Source of the DNA: a virus
IMG/VR virus record: IMGVR_UViG_3300017971_000540
Span: 1 to 35,995 of that record
Strand: one strand, 5' to 3'
Length of the DNA stretch: 35,995 nt
The notes beneath the pieces are model-generated. The model was not told where the DNA came from and did not search any database. It saw only the letters and a program-made list of their open reading frames with translations. The position numbers were made by a program, and so were the translations under genes. Numbering within the stretch: position 1 is the first letter of the stretch; every line of letters starts with the position of its first letter. Below, in pieces: positions 20,449-28,446 of the stretch.

Positions 20449-20488
20449 TGATTAGTGCCTCTCTTGTAGTGAGAGAGGCACATAATCA
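20449..20488 (+). promoter_or_regulatory. Leader hairpin H9 after ssb
   Basis: A 9-bp stem (GTGCCTCTC 20455-20463 with GAGAGGCAC 20473-20481) around the loop TTGTAGTGA. TGATTA / TAATCA extends it with one bulged base. The loop keeps GTAGTGA, as in H7, but is shorter (9 nt). It lies directly after the ssb stop and before the RBS of the protease-like gene. Confidence 0.65.
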
Positions 20489-20504
20489 ATTTAAGGAAGA
20501 AATC

Positions 20505-21113
20505 ATGCTGTTAAATTTCAAAAACCACCAGCGACTGCTGATCACCAAGTACAAGGGCAAGCGCTTGATCATCGACACCGGATCTCCGATGTCGTTCCTC
20601 GATTCCATTATGGGGCAGGATCCAGTGAAGTATTCCCAGAAGCTTGGTGCGAAGGTAGACGGCCTGATGGGCTTGGACATGCTCGGAGATCAGTTCACTT
20701 TCTTTAAGGACTCTGTTGATACAGGGCTCGTCGTCCGTGATGCAGATCCAATCAAGATGCAGAAGGTGCTCGGATTCCCGTTGATCGAGGTCGTGGTCGG
20801 AGGCTACAAGCTGAGGGCTATCATCGATACCGGAGCGCAGATCTCATATGTTCCGGCCAAGGCACACCCACAGTTCGGAGTGGTCTTCGAGGATCATTCT
20901 CCTTTGCTTGGTGACTTCGTTACAGAGGCCACTCCACTGGAGTTCGAGATCGGTAGCAAGCAGGTGACTCTGGATACCGGCTACATGCCGCCAGCCCTGC
21001 GAGCTCTGACCAAGATCCAGATGATCGATGTCATCATCGGATCAGAGCTTCTTGATCATTTCATCTACTCTGTAGATTTGCCTTATTGTTACCTAACTGC
21101 ACCGGAGGTGTGA
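20505..21113 (+). CDS. Two-lobed retropepsin-like aspartic protease
   Basis: 202 aa from ATG 20505 (SD AAGGAAGAAATC); an in-frame ATG at 20448 overlaps the hairpin and lacks an SD. Two D-T-G-S/A triads appear: LIIDTGSPMSF (D24) and AIIDTGAQISY (D108), each preceded by hydrophobic strand residues. Each is followed by a hydrophobic-hydrophobic-Gly motif: DGLMGLDML (52-60) and DVIIGSELLD (175-184). This is the layout of a retropepsin domain present twice in one chain, so the enzyme could work as a monomer as pepsin does. It lies between ssb and a membrane protein. Substrate unknown. Confidence 0.78.
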   Translation: MLLNFKNHQRLLITKYKGKRLIIDTGSPMSFLDSIMGQDPVKYSQKLGAKVDGLMGLDMLGDQFTFFKDSVDTGLVVRDADPIKMQKVLGFPLIEVVVGGYKLRAIIDTGAQISYVPAKAHPQFGVVFEDHSPLLGDFVTEATPLEFEIGSKQVTLDTGYMPPALRALTKIQMIDVIIGSELLDHFIYSVDLPYCYLTAPEV

Positions 21114-21114
21114 C

Positions 21115-21333
21115 ATGACAATTACCTTACCGATATTGCTTGGCGTGTTTGTGCTGGGCATCTTTACTGGATTCGTATTCGCTGTTCGAAATCTACGAAA
21201 GGAGGAGGCAGACTTATGGAAAAGCGCCAAGTTCAGGCCATCAGGTGAAGACTTGAGGCAATACGAGCAAAACAAGCGCAACGAGCACAGATTAGAGTCG
21301 TATTCTCGTAAGAGAAACAATATCTGGCTATAA
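21115..21333 (+). CDS. Small single-span membrane protein (72 aa)
   Basis: ATG 21115 with GGAGGTGTGAC, whose SD is the last codons of the protease gene. A transmembrane segment covers residues 4-23 (TLPILLGVFVLGIFTGFVFA), followed by a basic cytoplasmic part (RNLRKEEADLWKS.. ending RNNIWL). It may anchor or regulate its neighbour or be a superinfection factor. No known family. It ends at the two-way terminator region. Confidence 0.7.
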   Translation: MTITLPILLGVFVLGIFTGFVFAVRNLRKEEADLWKSAKFRPSGEDLRQYEQNKRNEHRLESYSRKRNNIWL

Positions 21334-21357
21334 AAAAAGGCCCTCGTGAGAGGGCCT
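21331..21357 (-). terminator. Terminator of the late minus-strand block
   Basis: AGGCCCTC (21338-21345), loop GTGA, GAGGGCCT (21350-21357). On the minus strand it is followed by seven T residues, an excellent intrinsic terminator after the endolysin gene. On the plus strand the tail is AACTTTCC, weaker. A second small hairpin (TCCTCT-TGGG-AGAGGA) follows on the plus side, so both convergent operons end here. Confidence 0.88.
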
Positions 21358-21386
21358 AACTTTCCTCTTGGGAGAGGAGGGGAGGA

Positions 21387-21767
21387 TCATGCAAGCTGGT
21401 AGTGAGGCCCGTCCTTAAACGTAACCCAGTCACCACCCCAGATAATATCGACACCAAGCTCTTCAGCTGCAGTCTTCATAGCGATAGCAATCTTGTCGTA
21501 TAGCGGCCAGCTCCAATCAACCTGACCATCTACCCAAGCGCCAAGATCTACCGCCTCAGCATAGCCGCTCTTCTGCTTCAGGTGCTTGCTCTTCATTGTT
21601 TTCGAGGCCCCGATCTCTACCAGATTAGCCTGCCTTTCTTCAGTCCGGAGAGTTTCCAGAACCGTGAAGTCTATCTGTGTGATCTCAATAGCCCTTCGCA
21701 CGACCTTGGCCAGATCAGGATGCAGATCTTCCAGCCTCTTGTTGCTGCGCTTTCCAAGCTTATACAT
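21387..21767 (-). CDS. Endolysin, M15 (VanY/CwlK-like) peptidase
   Basis: 126 aa from ATG 21767, which overlaps the holin stop by 8 bases; the longer frame starting at 21836 lies in the holin gene. It begins MYKLGKRSNKRLEDLHPDL, the typical opening of M15C phage L-Ala-D-Glu peptidases. Zinc ligands: H62 (SKHLKQKSGYAEAVDL, with D74) and H122 (GGDWVTFKDGPHYQL); D113 is the likely catalytic acid. It cleaves peptidoglycan cross-bridging peptides. It has no signal peptide, so it depends on the holin. Confidence 0.92.
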   Translation of the reverse strand: MYKLGKRSNKRLEDLHPDLAKVVRRAIEITQIDFTVLETLRTEERQANLVEIGASKTMKSKHLKQKSGYAEAVDLGAWVDGQVDWSWPLYDKIAIAMKTAAEELGVDIIWGGDWVTFKDGPHYQLA

Positions 21768-22149
21768 CTTTCTTCTTGCCTCCACTCCAGTCTCGTACCA
21801 TACCAGACAGGAAATAAAACGCGATGATGATACCAACCGGCTCCTTCAGGGTTTCCCTGATCAGGTCGTACATCTTTGCGTACATAGCACCCTGATCCAT
21901 CAGTATAAGAACAGCACAGATACCCACCAGAATGAGGAACCCACCAACAACCATTACGGCAATAAGCCGTCTGGCCACATTAGATCCTGAGCTCTTGTCG
22001 TGGAATGCCAGCACCCAGTCCAGCATCTTCTGCCGGCCCTCTGCCTTTTCCTCGTCGGTATAGAACATCTTGTCGCCTGTGTTGATCACGGCATCGACGG
22101 TTTTATCAACCGTCTTTGAGCTGCTGAATAGCTGGCCCAAGAAACTCAT
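21760..22149 (-). CDS. Holin of the GTA_holin_3TM type
   Basis: 129 aa. An N-terminal amphipathic part (TVDKTVDAVINTGDKMFYTDEE) precedes membrane spans at residues 62-84 (LIAVMVVGGFLILVGICAVL) and 104-117 (VGIIIAFYFLSGM), then a basic tail GGKKKDV. The TDEEKAEGRQKMLDW patch and this layout fit the holin family first described in gene transfer agents. It makes membrane holes that free the endolysin encoded directly downstream. Confidence 0.85.
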   Translation of the reverse strand: MSFLGQLFSSSKTVDKTVDAVINTGDKMFYTDEEKAEGRQKMLDWVLAFHDKSSGSNVARRLIAVMVVGGFLILVGICAVLILMDQGAMYAKMYDLIRETLKEPVGIIIAFYFLSGMVRDWSGGKKKDV

Positions 22150-22682
22150 GACTCTTCGTACCAGCCGTGAGCAGTGAATCCGTGAACAACAAGTGTAGTG
22201 AGATTGTCGTTTACCGTGATGCCAATCTTGTCACCCTGATCAAGCTTTATCACGCCGCCGTGCTCCTTGAAATCCCATTTAGCACAAAGTGACTCATCAT
22301 TACCTGCAAACTGATAATGATTCAGCTCTGAGAAATATGCTCCTATCTGAGGATTTAACTTGATTGGCGCGACATTCAGATCCTGACTGATATCGCCAGC
22401 CTCAAGCCGGATGCCGTGACCGTTTGTTAAACCTCCAGAAATATTGCCGAAACCTGTACATAGAAAAGGAGAGTTCACTGCCATTGCTAGTGATAGCTCA
22501 GTCACATAGTACACGCGCCCTGCAGTGGGTGTGATGAAAAACTCGACCGGCGTGACGCTGCCATCAACCGCGGCATCAGGATCGCCTGTAGGCGTGCCGT
22601 CAATAGTGAGCGGGAATGCAAAAACGGAATCTGTAATCCCGTCTGATCCTGTGATGATCTTTGGCGCTGACCTGTTGCTCAT
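22146..22682 (-). CDS. Hypothetical virion-associated protein (178 aa)
   Basis: It starts MSNRSAPKIITGSDGITDSV and is beta-rich, with FFITPTAGRVYYVTELSLAMA and a C-terminal HGFTAHGWYEES. Proteins of this type lie between tail fibre and lysis genes in several podoviruses as I recall, and may be carried on the virion. The stop overlaps the holin start (ATGA). No enzymatic motif is seen. Confidence 0.65.
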   Translation of the reverse strand: MSNRSAPKIITGSDGITDSVFAFPLTIDGTPTGDPDAAVDGSVTPVEFFITPTAGRVYYVTELSLAMAVNSPFLCTGFGNISGGLTNGHGIRLEAGDISQDLNVAPIKLNPQIGAYFSELNHYQFAGNDESLCAKWDFKEHGGVIKLDQGDKIGITVNDNLTTLVVHGFTAHGWYEES

Positions 22683-22690
22683 GCTACCTC

Positions 22691-23086
22691 CTACATCCCA
22701 TCATGCTTCCTTACATGATTAACCAAGAATGATACGTTTGCATCCATCCTTTCCATTTTCGTATTAAGCAAATTCATGCTTGCCTCAACTCGATCAACCC
22801 TGCCCTCAAGCGCCTCGCCTCTGCGCTCGGTATATCGACCACCTCTATCGATCTCATACTCTACGATAGATAGCCTCGTATTATGCTCATCCATAGCAGC
22901 AGTCATTTCCTTCTGCTGATGAATGAACATGCTATTCGCCCATACAACAGCTCCAGCTCCTGTCGTGATACAGAACAGCAACAGCCCGATGATAAGTTTC
23001 TGCTGCCTCGATACAGCCTTGTGCTCGGAGTGCCAGTCATACTGATCAGGATCTGTACTTCTGCGCGTCATATCATCATTGGCCAT
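22691..23086 (-). CDS. Membrane protein with coiled coil, spanin-like position
   Basis: 131 aa. A transmembrane span (residues about 30-50, LIIGLLLFCITTGAGAVVWA) is followed by a long helical region (MTAAMDEHNTRLSIVEYEID, then RVDRVEASMNLLNTKMERM). Its position near holin and endolysin and its single N-terminal span fit an i-spanin-like or lysis accessory protein, but I see no o-spanin lipoprotein. It could also be a tail-associated protein. The start is 3 bases after the stop of the 44-aa gene. Confidence 0.65.
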   Translation of the reverse strand: MANDDMTRRSTDPDQYDWHSEHKAVSRQQKLIIGLLLFCITTGAGAVVWANSMFIHQQKEMTAAMDEHNTRLSIVEYEIDRGGRYTERRGEALEGRVDRVEASMNLLNTKMERMDANVSFLVNHVRKHDGM

Positions 23087-23088
23087 CG

Positions 23089-23223
23089 CTACCTCTTCCT
23101 TTTCTTGGAGGCTTTGATAGCTCGCCCTTGGCGTGAGGCCTTAGCCTTCGCACTTGATCCGCAATACTTTTTGCCTGATGAGCCATATTTGTAACACCCT
23201 TTTCCGACTTTCTTAACTGGCAT
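23089..23223 (-). CDS. Very basic Cys-containing small protein (44 aa)
   Basis: ATG 23223 on the minus strand encodes MPVKKVGKGCYKYGSSGKKY.., then ..SRQGRAIKASKKRKR. About 16 of 44 residues are Lys or Arg, with two Cys. Short proteins of the MPVKK..GCYKYGSSGK type occur in late operons of many phages; their role is unknown. An overlapping 70-aa frame on the same strand (23076-23288) lacks this pattern and is taken as spurious. Its charge suggests DNA or RNA binding or virion packing. Confidence 0.65.
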   Translation of the reverse strand: MPVKKVGKGCYKYGSSGKKYCGSSAKAKASRQGRAIKASKKRKR

Positions 23224-23256
23224 TTTAAACCTTCTCTAGCAAACTTAACACAAAAT

Positions 23257-23688
23257 CTAAGCAGGCCAGTTGTCCCGGGTGGTATCATAGTTTTCTAATG
23301 TTGCTGCGCTAGCGTTCTTAGCAGTATTAATCTTGTTTTTGGCAAACACGACTACATCACGCACATAAGCAAGATCAGGGTTAGATGCTGGGTTGTTGAG
23401 TACCGGCCAAAGCTCCGCTAGGAACTCAACCATCCTATAGTTCCCAAGAACTTCTATCCTTGCTCCGCATAAGGCAGTGCCATATTCCTTTATTTCACCA
23501 ATACGTTTTTCACGCAGATACGGTAAGTACCCTTCTGATTGCGCAAAAGGAGTAATTGTATTGCCTTCAGCAACCCAATCTTGGACTGACTGGCAGTCTA
23601 TGTTAGCCGGATCGTTAGGTACAGAATACTTGTCATTGACAAGATATCCACCACCTCTATGCTCTACTACAGATATAATTTTTTCCAT
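23257..23688 (-). CDS. Hypothetical protein following the tail fibre (143 aa)
   Basis: It begins MEKIISVVEHRGGGYLVND and contains PNDPANIDCQSVQDWVAEGN and a C-terminal helical part. The layout (a short beta start with an Asn/Asp/Pro-rich loop, immediately after a fibre gene) is like tail-fibre assembly chaperones. I cannot confirm the family. It lies 12 bases after the fibre stop and is co-transcribed. Confidence 0.65.
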   Translation of the reverse strand: MEKIISVVEHRGGGYLVNDKYSVPNDPANIDCQSVQDWVAEGNTITPFAQSEGYLPYLREKRIGEIKEYGTALCGARIEVLGNYRMVEFLAELWPVLNNPASNPDLAYVRDVVVFAKNKINTAKNASAATLENYDTTRDNWPA

Positions 23689-23699
23689 AAATACCTCGT

Positions 23700-25475
23700 T
23701 TATAGCTCCGCACTAAAATAGAGAGAACCGCTGTTTGTATCTCTTTTCATAAGATACACAAAGTCGTTGGCAGAAAAACTACCACTTGCCGTAAAATTAG
23801 CGGGCACGTTAATGCGTGTGCTACTATCCGTCCAGCCCCAAGCAGCAGCGAAAGACGTAACCGATGTTACTGAATTATTAGGTCTACGCAGTTGCCAAGC
23901 ACCAGTTGAGCCTAGCGTGGGCGAAGCTCTTAAAGGAACGGGCGTATCAAGCTGCAAAAATGCAGTAGTAGTTGTCTGACACCCACCACTAGCAGGCTGG
24001 ACATAAGAAAATTGAGGTGCGTCAACATAGTAAAGATACCTCTGACACAAAGCCAGTTCCTCTCCGAAAGAGCGATGCTCGAAGGGGGTTTCTACTTGTC
24101 CTGCTTCTATTTGTAGCCCAGTGAACTTGAAGTAGTTACCTACAGTGTCATACAGATTTGCTTGATTTGTGCTATACGGAGTATTTGTGGTTATCCAAGT
24201 ATCGGTACTAGCAGTCTTCAGATTTGAACCTGACATCAAGCCGATACCTACCCGCAACCCTATACCATTTGTGTAATCCCAAGTTCCTCCAGAGTAATTT
24301 AGAGGGATTGTCAGGGTCTTCTTTTCCCAAGTACCAGAGGTATCCACTGTAAACTCAGCTACATAACACCTATCCCTAGCATCATTTCGTAGTGAAAAAG
24401 AATATGTCCCTGTCTTGTTGCTTTTAACCCAGAAAGAAGCTGTTAAGTACCCTGCACTTTCTAATGGCTTATAGTCATACCCTTCTATGTTCTGCGTAAG
24501 AGTAAGCTGGTTAACAGCAGAGGGCGTTAGTGTTGCCGTGGTAGTTGCAGATAAACTAGTTGCAAACCCATATCCAACTGGAACATCTGTATCTCTGGCT
24601 ACATTTAACTTACTGCCACCATCATCGTTGTAAAGTATAAACCTATCGGCAGAGTAAGTAGACTGCAAATCTGGCACTCCAGCAAGACTGCTAAAGCCTC
24701 TTTGGTTTACACCAAGGGCACCATTTATAATAACATTGCGCCTTCCGTGGAGGGCAATAGTCTCTGCCTGAGAATATACATCGAGGTTAGCCCGGGCAGT
24801 AGCGGCATCTGCAACATCGGAAAGATTGGATGCCTTAGCGAGATAGTTATCTGGCTCGAAAGTAGCGGCTTCAGCAGCAGAAGCAGCAGCTTCAGCAGCA
24901 GACGTAGCAGAGTCGCTGGCACTTGACGCAGAAGCAACAGCAGAAGCAGCAGAGTCACTAGCACTTAAAGCAGACGCAGCAGCAGATGCAGCAGAATTTG
25001 TCTGCGCCTCATCTGGATCATATGCTGTATTGACCAGCTTCTGCTCTGACTCATCCCATACAAGCGCTCGTCGGGCAGAGTATGACGGCAGTGTATAATC
25101 ATTTATCCCGCCGCCAGATGGCGGCCCTTTCAGGCAGCGAGTCACATCATCTGCGACTTGCTGTATTGCCATCGTGCAATAATCAAGCCCAGTCTCATGA
25201 TTGATCGCTGGGAATTTGCCGTAGGTCACATAACCAAATTCCTGCGTGATCGGAAGTCTTCGCTGAATTGTGACAGCTGCTCCATTAGCAGGCGCTGTAT
25301 CAAAGGTAACTGTCTTTGCGCCGATGTCTACTGTGTAGTCAGCTGGATCCACAAGGTCGTCATCGATGTACGCCTCAATCCAGTCTTCATCATCATTGCG
25401 AAATGTATAGATAAAGGCTTTCGTTATGCCGTTGCCGGAAAACTGCTCTCTAACAATGTTGGCGGTAATTGTCAT
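23700..25475 (-). CDS. Tail fibre protein with T7 gp17-type N-terminus
   Basis: 591 aa. Residues 1 to about 125 (MTITANIVREQFSGNGITKAF, then DTAPANGAAVTIQRRLPITQE) match the virion-attachment domain of T7 tail fibre gp17. Residues about 158-212 form an Ala/Ser repeat rod (AASAAASALSASDSAASA) encoded by GCA/TCA-rich repeats at 24864-25000. A YLAKASNLSDVADAATARANLD linker follows. The C-terminal part starts RNVIINGALGVNQRGFSS, a motif common in receptor-binding tips, and is beta-rich to the end. It binds the host receptor. Ala/Ser rods often change length. Confidence 0.9.
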   Translation of the reverse strand: MTITANIVREQFSGNGITKAFIYTFRNDDEDWIEAYIDDDLVDPADYTVDIGAKTVTFDTAPANGAAVTIQRRLPITQEFGYVTYGKFPAINHETGLDYCTMAIQQVADDVTRCLKGPPSGGGINDYTLPSYSARRALVWDESEQKLVNTAYDPDEAQTNSAASAAASALSASDSAASAVASASSASDSATSAAEAAASAAEAATFEPDNYLAKASNLSDVADAATARANLDVYSQAETIALHGRRNVIINGALGVNQRGFSSLAGVPDLQSTYSADRFILYNDDGGSKLNVARDTDVPVGYGFATSLSATTTATLTPSAVNQLTLTQNIEGYDYKPLESAGYLTASFWVKSNKTGTYSFSLRNDARDRCYVAEFTVDTSGTWEKKTLTIPLNYSGGTWDYTNGIGLRVGIGLMSGSNLKTASTDTWITTNTPYSTNQANLYDTVGNYFKFTGLQIEAGQVETPFEHRSFGEELALCQRYLYYVDAPQFSYVQPASGGCQTTTTAFLQLDTPVPLRASPTLGSTGAWQLRRPNNSVTSVTSFAAAWGWTDSSTRINVPANFTASGSFSANDFVYLMKRDTNSGSLYFSAEL

Positions 25476-25476
25476 A

Positions 25477-28446
25477 TTAGAACTCCGGCTGGTTCATTTT
25501 TAGTTCCTCTGGCAGGCCCTTGCGCTCATTATAACGATCAGGCCTGAATATTCCTTCCTCGTCGATACCCTCAATCCACTCCTGATCGTAGTCGCGACCG
25601 AAGGTCTTGTTGATATCATTCTGCATCATAAGCCTGTATTCACTCATCGTGAATGGACGCGCAATCTTGATGCGGCGACCAATAGGCTGGCCATCAATAG
25701 AGGGCTCGAACTCGGTCTTGCCGTCCAGCCACTCAAGGAATTTTACCTTCCCGATCTTAGCCCCGTCCCTGATCGCCTTCTTGATCAGATCATGACCAGC
25801 TGCACCCTCATGTAGCAGGTTGTTTTTCAGGATCTTGTTCTCCCAGCTTGAAGACTCGACAATCTTCTTCACCAGCTTGTGACGCTCCTGACCTACCATC
25901 TGCTGATATTTGTAGTATAGCCAACCCTGATTGCCATCCAGCGCCATCAGATCGAACTGCCGGCCACCCTCGAACTGGATCTTCTTGGACGGAGACGGTA
26001 CGCGCATGTTAGTGGCTATATAAGCTGCTGCTACTGGATCCTGATTAAGCTGCGAGCTCAGGATAGGGATAGTGCCTCGAACCAGCCAGTGGTTCGGGTT
26101 CTTAACCGCATTGCCGTGAGCATCAACAGCAGGAGGCAGATCGTCGGACAGGAACGGCATCGTGTTTTTCATGCCCTTCACCCAGCGATCAAACAAGCCT
26201 GCCGCATCGTCTACGGTTCCAGACTGCCTCTGGTATGGATCTGCCATCATGCGCAGATCTCGCGAGAAACCTGCAGCTGTGTGGCTCATCACGATCTGAT
26301 TGGCCAGTCGCTCGAAGGCTTCCTGATTGTTATATTGGAATGCCTGCGTGAGCTCAGCATAGCCTGACAGCATCGATCGATCGGCAACCAGATCTCCGAC
26401 CAGCAGCATCAGCTCAGTCGGCTGCCAGTTGGGATCATTGTTCGCAATGTTGTAGCCAGTGGCTATGATGTTCAGGGTAAGACCCAGTGGATCGGTTCTG
26501 GTCAGATCGTAGTATTTATCTCCGATCTTGATCGAGTTCGAGCGCATGCCTCCGGCCATAGCCGCTCGCTCTTTACCCCAGTCTGACTGAGCACCAGTGA
26601 TGATGCCCTGCTCCCATAGCTGGTAGCCAAGCACCCACATTCCTGCAGCAATCTCCAGTCTGGCCAATGCCTCGGCCTTATCCTCCGGAGAGCCCTTGGT
26701 CAGCATGCCTAAAGTTTTGGACGGAGCCGTGAGGCCGCCAGTGGTAGCCTCCAGAGCGTAGCCGGTCACATTGGCAGGCGTCTGCACGAATGGGAAGATC
26801 AGGCGCCCTGCCCTGCCCATAATCGCGCCCTGCTGCACATCACGCACCTTCTTGGCGATATCTCCAATCACCTTGCCGTACAGGCTGGGATCATTAGTGA
26901 AGGTCAGCTTCTGGGAATATTCTCTGGCCTTATCAGTAATGTCCTTTGGAGGCGTCTCCATCATCTTCTCGTAGATTTCTTGCTGCTGCTCCTTGGTTTC
27001 ACCAAGCGCAATCGCTCGCTTATGCACGAGCTCCTCAAGGCGCGAGTTGTAATAGATCGACCTGAACCAAGCATCCTCGGCCTCAAGAGCACGAGTCGGA
27101 AGTGTGCCGACCTTGCCAAGCATAGACTCTGGCACATTACTTGCAGAGTAACGGATCCCCATTTCATTGAAGACCTTGCCCTCTCCAAGCTCCTTGCCCT
27201 GCATAATTTCTTTTGACAGATGCGTAGCATCAGCGACCGCCTTGGTAGCCGCCCTGATCTGATACCACGAGTCAGAGAAGGTCACGCGCTGATCACGAGG
27301 CAGCGCCTTCCCCTTGGTCATCAGGTTAAAGACATTCGCCGCCTCAGAGTTCAATGATGTCACCGGTCTTACGAGAAGATTCTCGTAGATGCCGGTCATG
27401 CCTGAACCGGTAATATTAGCCACATGCGTTCTCATCGAGGACAGCATCAGGTTGTATCTGATCTGGGTTATCCTTGCCCAAGCCCTGTCTGCCCAGCTTT
27501 CTTTGACGACTCTCGCCATTTCTGGGAGCGTCTTCGCTTCATTCAGCAGGCGCACGCGCTGCATGATAATGTCCGAACCTCCGGAGCTCATCAGCACATC
27601 GCCCATAGCTGCGTGATACTCCCGACCTTTGGTTGTCTTGGAGATCGCCTTCATAGCATTCAGCATGCGGCCGGCCTCAGCAGCTCGTCCAGCAGCCAGC
27701 TCCTGCAGGGCATTGAACCGTTCGCCAAGGATCTGGAACTCTGCCAAGGCCTCGTCGGTTGGCAGGCCCTCCATATCCATATCATCGATATCCTTGGCCT
27801 TGCGCTTCAGGTCATAGGCCATCGTATCGAGCATGTTGTAAATGTTGACCAGATCTTCTGGCTCCCACTTATCGTCAGGCTTTGCCCCAAGCACCCGGGC
27901 AAGAGACTCATCGCTCTTCGAGCGCTCAATCGTCTCGGCATGCGTGACTGTCCTGCGCTTTTCCTGATCTTTGTAACCACCTTCGAGCTTATTCATAAGC
28001 TCGATCATTTCCTTGGTTTCAGGATCGTTGAAGTGATTCAGGTTAATATTTCGACGCTTGGTTCGCCCAACCAGATTCTCCGGAGGCTGGCCCTGAAGGG
28101 CCCGGTCTACCAGTTCCTGAGGAGCAATAGGGATTTCTTTTTCAGGCAGCATGAATGCTTCTTCACGGCCAGTGAAATCTTTCTTGGCCTGACCCTCTAC
28201 CTGAGGGACGCCAGCCATAGATTCTTGCTCCAGCTCCTGCAGCGCACCCTGACCGGCAGGGATCTCTTCCTGCATCACATCAGCGAATGGAGTTTCCTCA
28301 AGGCCCTTGCCGGTAGCCTCGCGAGTTTCCTGCTTGAACAGCTTCTTGATGCCGCGCCTGATCGGCCCCAGAGCCGCCACCTGCTGCGGTTGCGTCTGAG
28401 ACTGAACCAGCTCAGCTTCTATCGCTTCATTCAGATCCTGATTCAT
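25477..28446 (-). CDS. Large internal virion / ejection protein (989 aa)
   Basis: It starts MNQDLNEAIEAELVQSQTQ behind GGAGGCGAGG. It is mostly helical, with a patch RYNLMLSSMRTHVANITGSGM that recurs in large polyvalent-type phage proteins ejected with the genome. No transglycosylase motif is visible. It occupies the place of T7 gp16, between gp15-like and fibre genes. It overlaps the 1178-aa gene by 20 bases. It probably travels in the capsid and enters the cell, but that is inferred. Confidence 0.75.
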   Translation of the reverse strand: MNQDLNEAIEAELVQSQTQPQQVAALGPIRRGIKKLFKQETREATGKGLEETPFADVMQEEIPAGQGALQELEQESMAGVPQVEGQAKKDFTGREEAFMLPEKEIPIAPQELVDRALQGQPPENLVGRTKRRNINLNHFNDPETKEMIELMNKLEGGYKDQEKRRTVTHAETIERSKSDESLARVLGAKPDDKWEPEDLVNIYNMLDTMAYDLKRKAKDIDDMDMEGLPTDEALAEFQILGERFNALQELAAGRAAEAGRMLNAMKAISKTTKGREYHAAMGDVLMSSGGSDIIMQRVRLLNEAKTLPEMARVVKESWADRAWARITQIRYNLMLSSMRTHVANITGSGMTGIYENLLVRPVTSLNSEAANVFNLMTKGKALPRDQRVTFSDSWYQIRAATKAVADATHLSKEIMQGKELGEGKVFNEMGIRYSASNVPESMLGKVGTLPTRALEAEDAWFRSIYYNSRLEELVHKRAIALGETKEQQQEIYEKMMETPPKDITDKAREYSQKLTFTNDPSLYGKVIGDIAKKVRDVQQGAIMGRAGRLIFPFVQTPANVTGYALEATTGGLTAPSKTLGMLTKGSPEDKAEALARLEIAAGMWVLGYQLWEQGIITGAQSDWGKERAAMAGGMRSNSIKIGDKYYDLTRTDPLGLTLNIIATGYNIANNDPNWQPTELMLLVGDLVADRSMLSGYAELTQAFQYNNQEAFERLANQIVMSHTAAGFSRDLRMMADPYQRQSGTVDDAAGLFDRWVKGMKNTMPFLSDDLPPAVDAHGNAVKNPNHWLVRGTIPILSSQLNQDPVAAAYIATNMRVPSPSKKIQFEGGRQFDLMALDGNQGWLYYKYQQMVGQERHKLVKKIVESSSWENKILKNNLLHEGAAGHDLIKKAIRDGAKIGKVKFLEWLDGKTEFEPSIDGQPIGRRIKIARPFTMSEYRLMMQNDINKTFGRDYDQEWIEGIDEEGIFRPDRYNERKGLPEELKMNQPEF

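Noticed and set aside
8220-20488. Repeated hairpins as a CRISPR array, transposon ends or attachment sites
   Set aside because: Stems differ in sequence, spacing is irregular, each sits before a gene start, and no cas, transposase or integrase gene is present.
23076-23288. 70-codon minus-strand frame overlapping the 44-aa basic protein
   Set aside because: The other frame (23089-23223) has the recurrent MPVKK..GCYKYGS text of small phage proteins and fits the gene spacing better; both cannot be well used.
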